Of a stretch of DNA of 23,174 nt, positions 19,948-23,174 are shown in pieces. The notes under the pieces were generated by a model, which had not been told where the DNA came from, ran no database searches, and worked only from the letters and a program-made list of their open reading frames with translations. Source of the DNA: Tulasnella sp. 424. Its lineage: Eukaryota; Basidiomycota; Agaricomycetes; Cantharellales; Tulasnellaceae. The first letter of the stretch is position 1, and every line of letters starts with the position of its first letter. The position numbers and the translations under genes are program-made. Where the stretch lies: positions 1 to 23,174 of the forward strand of contig WSUB01000328.1 in the NCBI GenBank assembly GCA_019633425.1, written 5' to 3'.

Positions 19948-20733
19948 GCTCGATTAATGTTTACTTCAGCCCTTCGAATAAACCGCCTACAGGGCTTGAG
20001 TGCGCTTGTGACGCGTCTTGAATAGAATGGGTAAAAAGGTTGCCCCATGAGATTCTGTATCAGAATGTCTTTTATCTCTGATGAATACGCAATTCTGGGT
20101 GATTATCTCGGTGCTACACCGGGGTTTGGGCCGGTTTAGCGGATCGACAACCTTCGTCTCCGACAGCTTTATAACTAGCTTTTCCTTCTTACTCCCCCGG
20201 GAATCCCGAAACTTGTGGCTTCGCTTTTTCTGTGCCTAGGCCACGTGTCCGCAGAGCATGCCACGCCGGCTTATCAATGCTCACGACACCACTCTCGCTG
20301 CGGAGACATCACTACCTACGTCAGAATCGGACCGAGCTTTTCTGGTGCACAAAGCCAATATCGCCTACCGCATGGCCGGGCCGGATCAACGACACTTCCC
20401 ACAAGATAGCATCATGACTCGTGAAGGTGTTTGGTTCTGTACACGCGTACGGAACTGTCGGACCTGCCATCACGGGCATACGCGAAACGCCGCCGCCGTA
20501 ACCATGCGTGTGAATGCTCATGTGAAGACGACACATCCCCCGCCATAAAACCCCCCACCACCACAACACGGGAAACCACTACCACTCCCTCTCACGACCA
20601 CTGCATCGCTGGCCATCACTTTACTCACCTCGTAAATCTTACCCAGACCTTTCGGTTGCACGCACCTGATCAAAGATTACATCTTCAATAGTCGGAGGAA
20701 AGCCCACGTAACACGCTTAGGAAAATACTGGAG
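19948..20733. other. Intergenic region between the F-box paralogs
   Basis: It holds the 3' end of F-box gene 1 and the promoter of gene 2. A GAATGGGTA-A/G-AA stretch after the stop is shared with the 3' region of gene 2. CACGTG occurs at 20242-20247, and CACTCCCTCTCACGACCAC at about 20582-20600 recurs near the right end of the window. Small open frames here overlap promoter-like sequence and lack protein features. Confidence 0.5.
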
Positions 20734-22643
20734 ATGAACACGGAGACAGACGGAGTCATGTGCATCAAGGGGGCGGTCTCGGCTCTTTCGGCCCAGATCA
20801 TGGAGAGTCTCAGGTCATCACGATCGTCAGCCTATCTCTCTTTTGCATCTGTATGAGCACTCATGTTGACTGAATCTGCAACAGTGTTCCCGAGTCGCAG
20901 ACAGCTCGCGACGCTCTTGAGGACGCGATTGCTGCCCGGGAAATGATCACTGCAGAAGCCCAGGCCCAAATAGTGGCTCTCAAGTCTCGTCAAAACGAGC
21001 TTCTAGCCATCCATCGCTTGCCTGTGGAAGTCCTGTCAATCATTCTCGCCACGACACTACCTCGAGACGACTATTCCCGAGAGAGGACCAAACTTCTCCT
21101 TGTGTGCCGGACTTGGTCCAACATCATCTACGGAAATCCATCAACCTTTTGGACAACTCTATCCGTCGGAGACCCTCTCAGTCAACGTACCCGACTTTAC
21201 CACAAGGCTGGCCTCACGCTCGCTACCATTTTCGTGAATGGTAGACGCGACGGTGGTTACGAGGCAGCACAGCTTATGAAGTATGTCAAGTCAAATAACA
21301 TCTCATTTCGCGAGCTGGTGGGCTGCAAATTGGATAATGGGGATGCGGAAGAGATATTTGAAGACCGCTTAACCGCACCCGCTCCACATCTTCGCTCTCT
21401 CGATCTCGAAGTCGTTGGTGGTGTATGGGTGTTAGACGGTGGAGACAATCCAGATTCGGAGCATCTTAGGCTGTTTTCCGGAGTGGCGCCGGAGCTGACG
21501 AGCGTACGGCTCTCTGGGGTATCTATTCCTTGGAACTCTGCAATCCTCCGAGGCCTCCGCTCGTTCTCGTTGGAGTATCGGCATTGGCGGACTCGCGCAA
21601 TGCCGTCCCTAGAGCAGGTGCTCGGGATTCTACGGAGCTGTCCTGATTTGCAATTCTTGACACTCCGGGGTACGACGTTTGATCAGTCCAGCCAGTCGGC
21701 GGCGCTTCCCCGCCTGTCCCTCGATCAACTTCTGATGATCAACCTCTCGACGTCGTGTCTCCGATCAGTCTTGGCAATCCTTCGGCACATTCAGCACCCT
21801 AAAACAGTGACAGTGGCAATAACAATAGGATACATCACCCCGGAGGACGATCATCCAGACATCGCGAACGCAACCCTCTCTCTGCTTCAGCAGCATCTAT
21901 CCAACAAATCCTTCCATCTTGTTATTAATAAGTCACTCCTTCACTTTTCGACAACGGGTTTCAAGTTTTCCATGCCCAATCGAACGCGTGAACGCAGGGC
22001 TCGTTTGACCAGCTATGAAGAAATGTTTTCTAGACTCAGGTTTCCCCCTCCGTCCGCTATAACCTCCATACATATGGATCTTCCAGCAGGCCAAGATTTA
22101 ACAGCTCCACTCCTGGCTGTGAATGATTGGATCCCCAATGTGGCTAAGCTCTCGATTATTCCAACACGTCCGAGTCGAATCAAAACTAAGAAGCCCTGGA
22201 CCGCGGTATTGGAAACGATGGTACAGCCTGTCAAGGAAGCTGAGCTACCGACATGGCTTTGCCCCAAGTTGATGTCTCTCGAGATTATGGCCGGCGGTCC
22301 CAAATCTCTCGACCTTGCTGCAATACTTCACCTGGTCCGCACGAGGAACTCGGACAAGATGTGCAAAGGGAAGCAAGTCATCAAGTCTCCTACAACCTCC
22401 ATCCACATAACTCTCGAAAGCGGTCGCCCGACACGGGACCAGATGCATCTTCTTAATGAGCTAGAAAACGAAGTTCCCGACGTACAATACGAAGGGTTGC
22501 CAGAGTCGGATGAAGGAAGAAACGGATATGATAGTCAGGCTGACTTGGACGACGAGGATCCTTACCTTTTTTCAGCGGCCTCTGACTCTTCTGACTCTGA
22601 CTCGGGGCCTCGTTCCTTTGATTTTATCGTTGATAGCGAATGA
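20734..22643 (+). CDS. F-box-like / leucine-rich protein 2 (616 aa)
   Basis: This is the tandem paralog of F-box gene 1, with the same inferred role in SCF ubiquitin ligases and unknown substrate. Two exons: 20734-20825 and 20885-22643. The 92-nt first exon, the phase-2 intron of 59 nt and the branch-like GTTGACTGAA before the acceptor all match gene 1. Coiled segment (AEAQAQIVALKSRQNELL), then the F-box-like HRLPVEVLSIILATTL from about residue 74, LVCRTWSNII, and leucine-rich strands (HLRSLDLEV, LTSVRLSGVSIPWN, ILRSCPDLQFLTL). The C-terminus is a strongly acidic Ser/Asp run (SDSSDSDSG) ending in DSE. Blocks such as NPSTFWTTLS, SGVSIPWNSAIL and KGKQVIKSPTTS are almost unchanged between the two, while the tails differ. 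Confidence 0.88.
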
Positions 22644-23174
22644 GCAGTATTAACCTATACGCCACCATGTACTGTTTACCAAATTCGGTTTGAACGACCC
22701 TGAGGAATGGGTAGAAATCCGTACTCTGAGGCTTTGTAGTGGAATGGCATGCACGTGGTATTTGGTTGGATTCGCAATTACGGTCGAGTGTCTCGACGTT
22801 TAAAGTGAGACGCGGATCGAAAATTCAGTATCTCTCCGTCTCCCGACTATCGACCAGGTTTAGCCCTTTCCTCCTGTACTTCCCCTAGAATAACAGAGTT
22901 TAGTACTTGTTGGTGGTTTCGATGATTTTCCGCCGGTCGTCTTCGATGGGCAAACGTGTCCCTGGCCACGTGACCGTAGACAGATGCCGCGGCATATCAG
23001 TGAAACCACTCCCTCTCACGACCACCACCGCTCGGCTCTTCCCTGTCAATGGACCTGGTCACCACCTTCCTCGCCATCGGCCTTTTGACACCGTTAGAAA
23101 CGTTCCAGGACGTCTCCACACCAGAGCTACTCTGCTCATAGTCACAACTAGATAATTTTCCTACATGAAATACA
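22644..23174. promoter_or_regulatory. Downstream region of F-box gene 2 with a third copy of the family promoter
   Basis: After the 3' region of gene 2, sequence from about 22915 repeats the promoter type seen before gene 1: GGTTTCGATG, CACGTGAC at 22967-22974, and CACTCCCTCTCACGACCACC at about 23009-23028 (also found before gene 2). No start codon with the family N-terminus is reached before the window ends. The 82-codon open frame here is not a family member. Confidence 0.5.

Noticed and set aside
1..23174. Biosynthetic cluster, CRISPR array, tRNA or rRNA genes, transposase or reverse transcriptase
   Set aside because: I looked on both strands and found no core biosynthetic enzyme, no regularly spaced identical short repeats with unique spacers, no tRNA T-arm in a cloverleaf context, and no transposon protein motifs.

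Overview
The window looks like nuclear DNA from a filamentous fungus, most likely an agaricomycete basidiomycete. The basis is multi-exon genes with short (about 50-75 nt) GT-AG introns and two proteins that carry the basidiomycete arrangement of a short coiled segment followed by an F-box-like LPxEVL motif and a leucine-rich region. I rebuilt all exon structures by hand, from splice sites, reading-frame continuity and comparison of paralogs inside the window. No transcript or database evidence was available.

Layout. (1) 1-7302, minus strand: two tandem paralogs of the fungal LtrA-like (low temperature requirement A) multi-pass membrane family. The left copy runs off the window at its 3' end; the right copy is complete, with 15 exons and 752 aa. 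(2) About 7690-10035: a gene-free, degenerate tandem array built from at least four copies of a composite repeat. (3) 10765-15538, plus strand: two tandem paralogs of a small single-pass membrane protein (363 and 387 aa) with a signal peptide, an eight-cysteine ectodomain, one membrane helix and a Pro/Gln/Ser-rich cytoplasmic tail. Their promoters share an inverted repeat next to a CCAAT box. (4) 15991-17633, minus strand: a 10-exon mitochondrial L-3-hydroxyacyl-CoA dehydrogenase gene that requires a 4-nt and a 6-nt microexon to keep its frame. (5) 18083-22643, plus strand: two tandem F-box-like/LRR paralogs (601 and 616 aa). The final 300 bp resembles their promoters, so a third copy may start just outside the window.

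The dehydrogenase is the only gene with a clear metabolic role (fatty-acid beta-oxidation). The rest is dominated by tandem duplication: three unrelated families, each as a head-to-tail pair, plus a non-coding tandem array. I see no evidence that the genes act in one pathway. The window reads as a duplication-prone segment, not as a biosynthetic or defence cluster. The items most worth following are the two microexons, the shared promoter inverted repeat, the undescribed eight-cysteine membrane pair and the composite repeat array.
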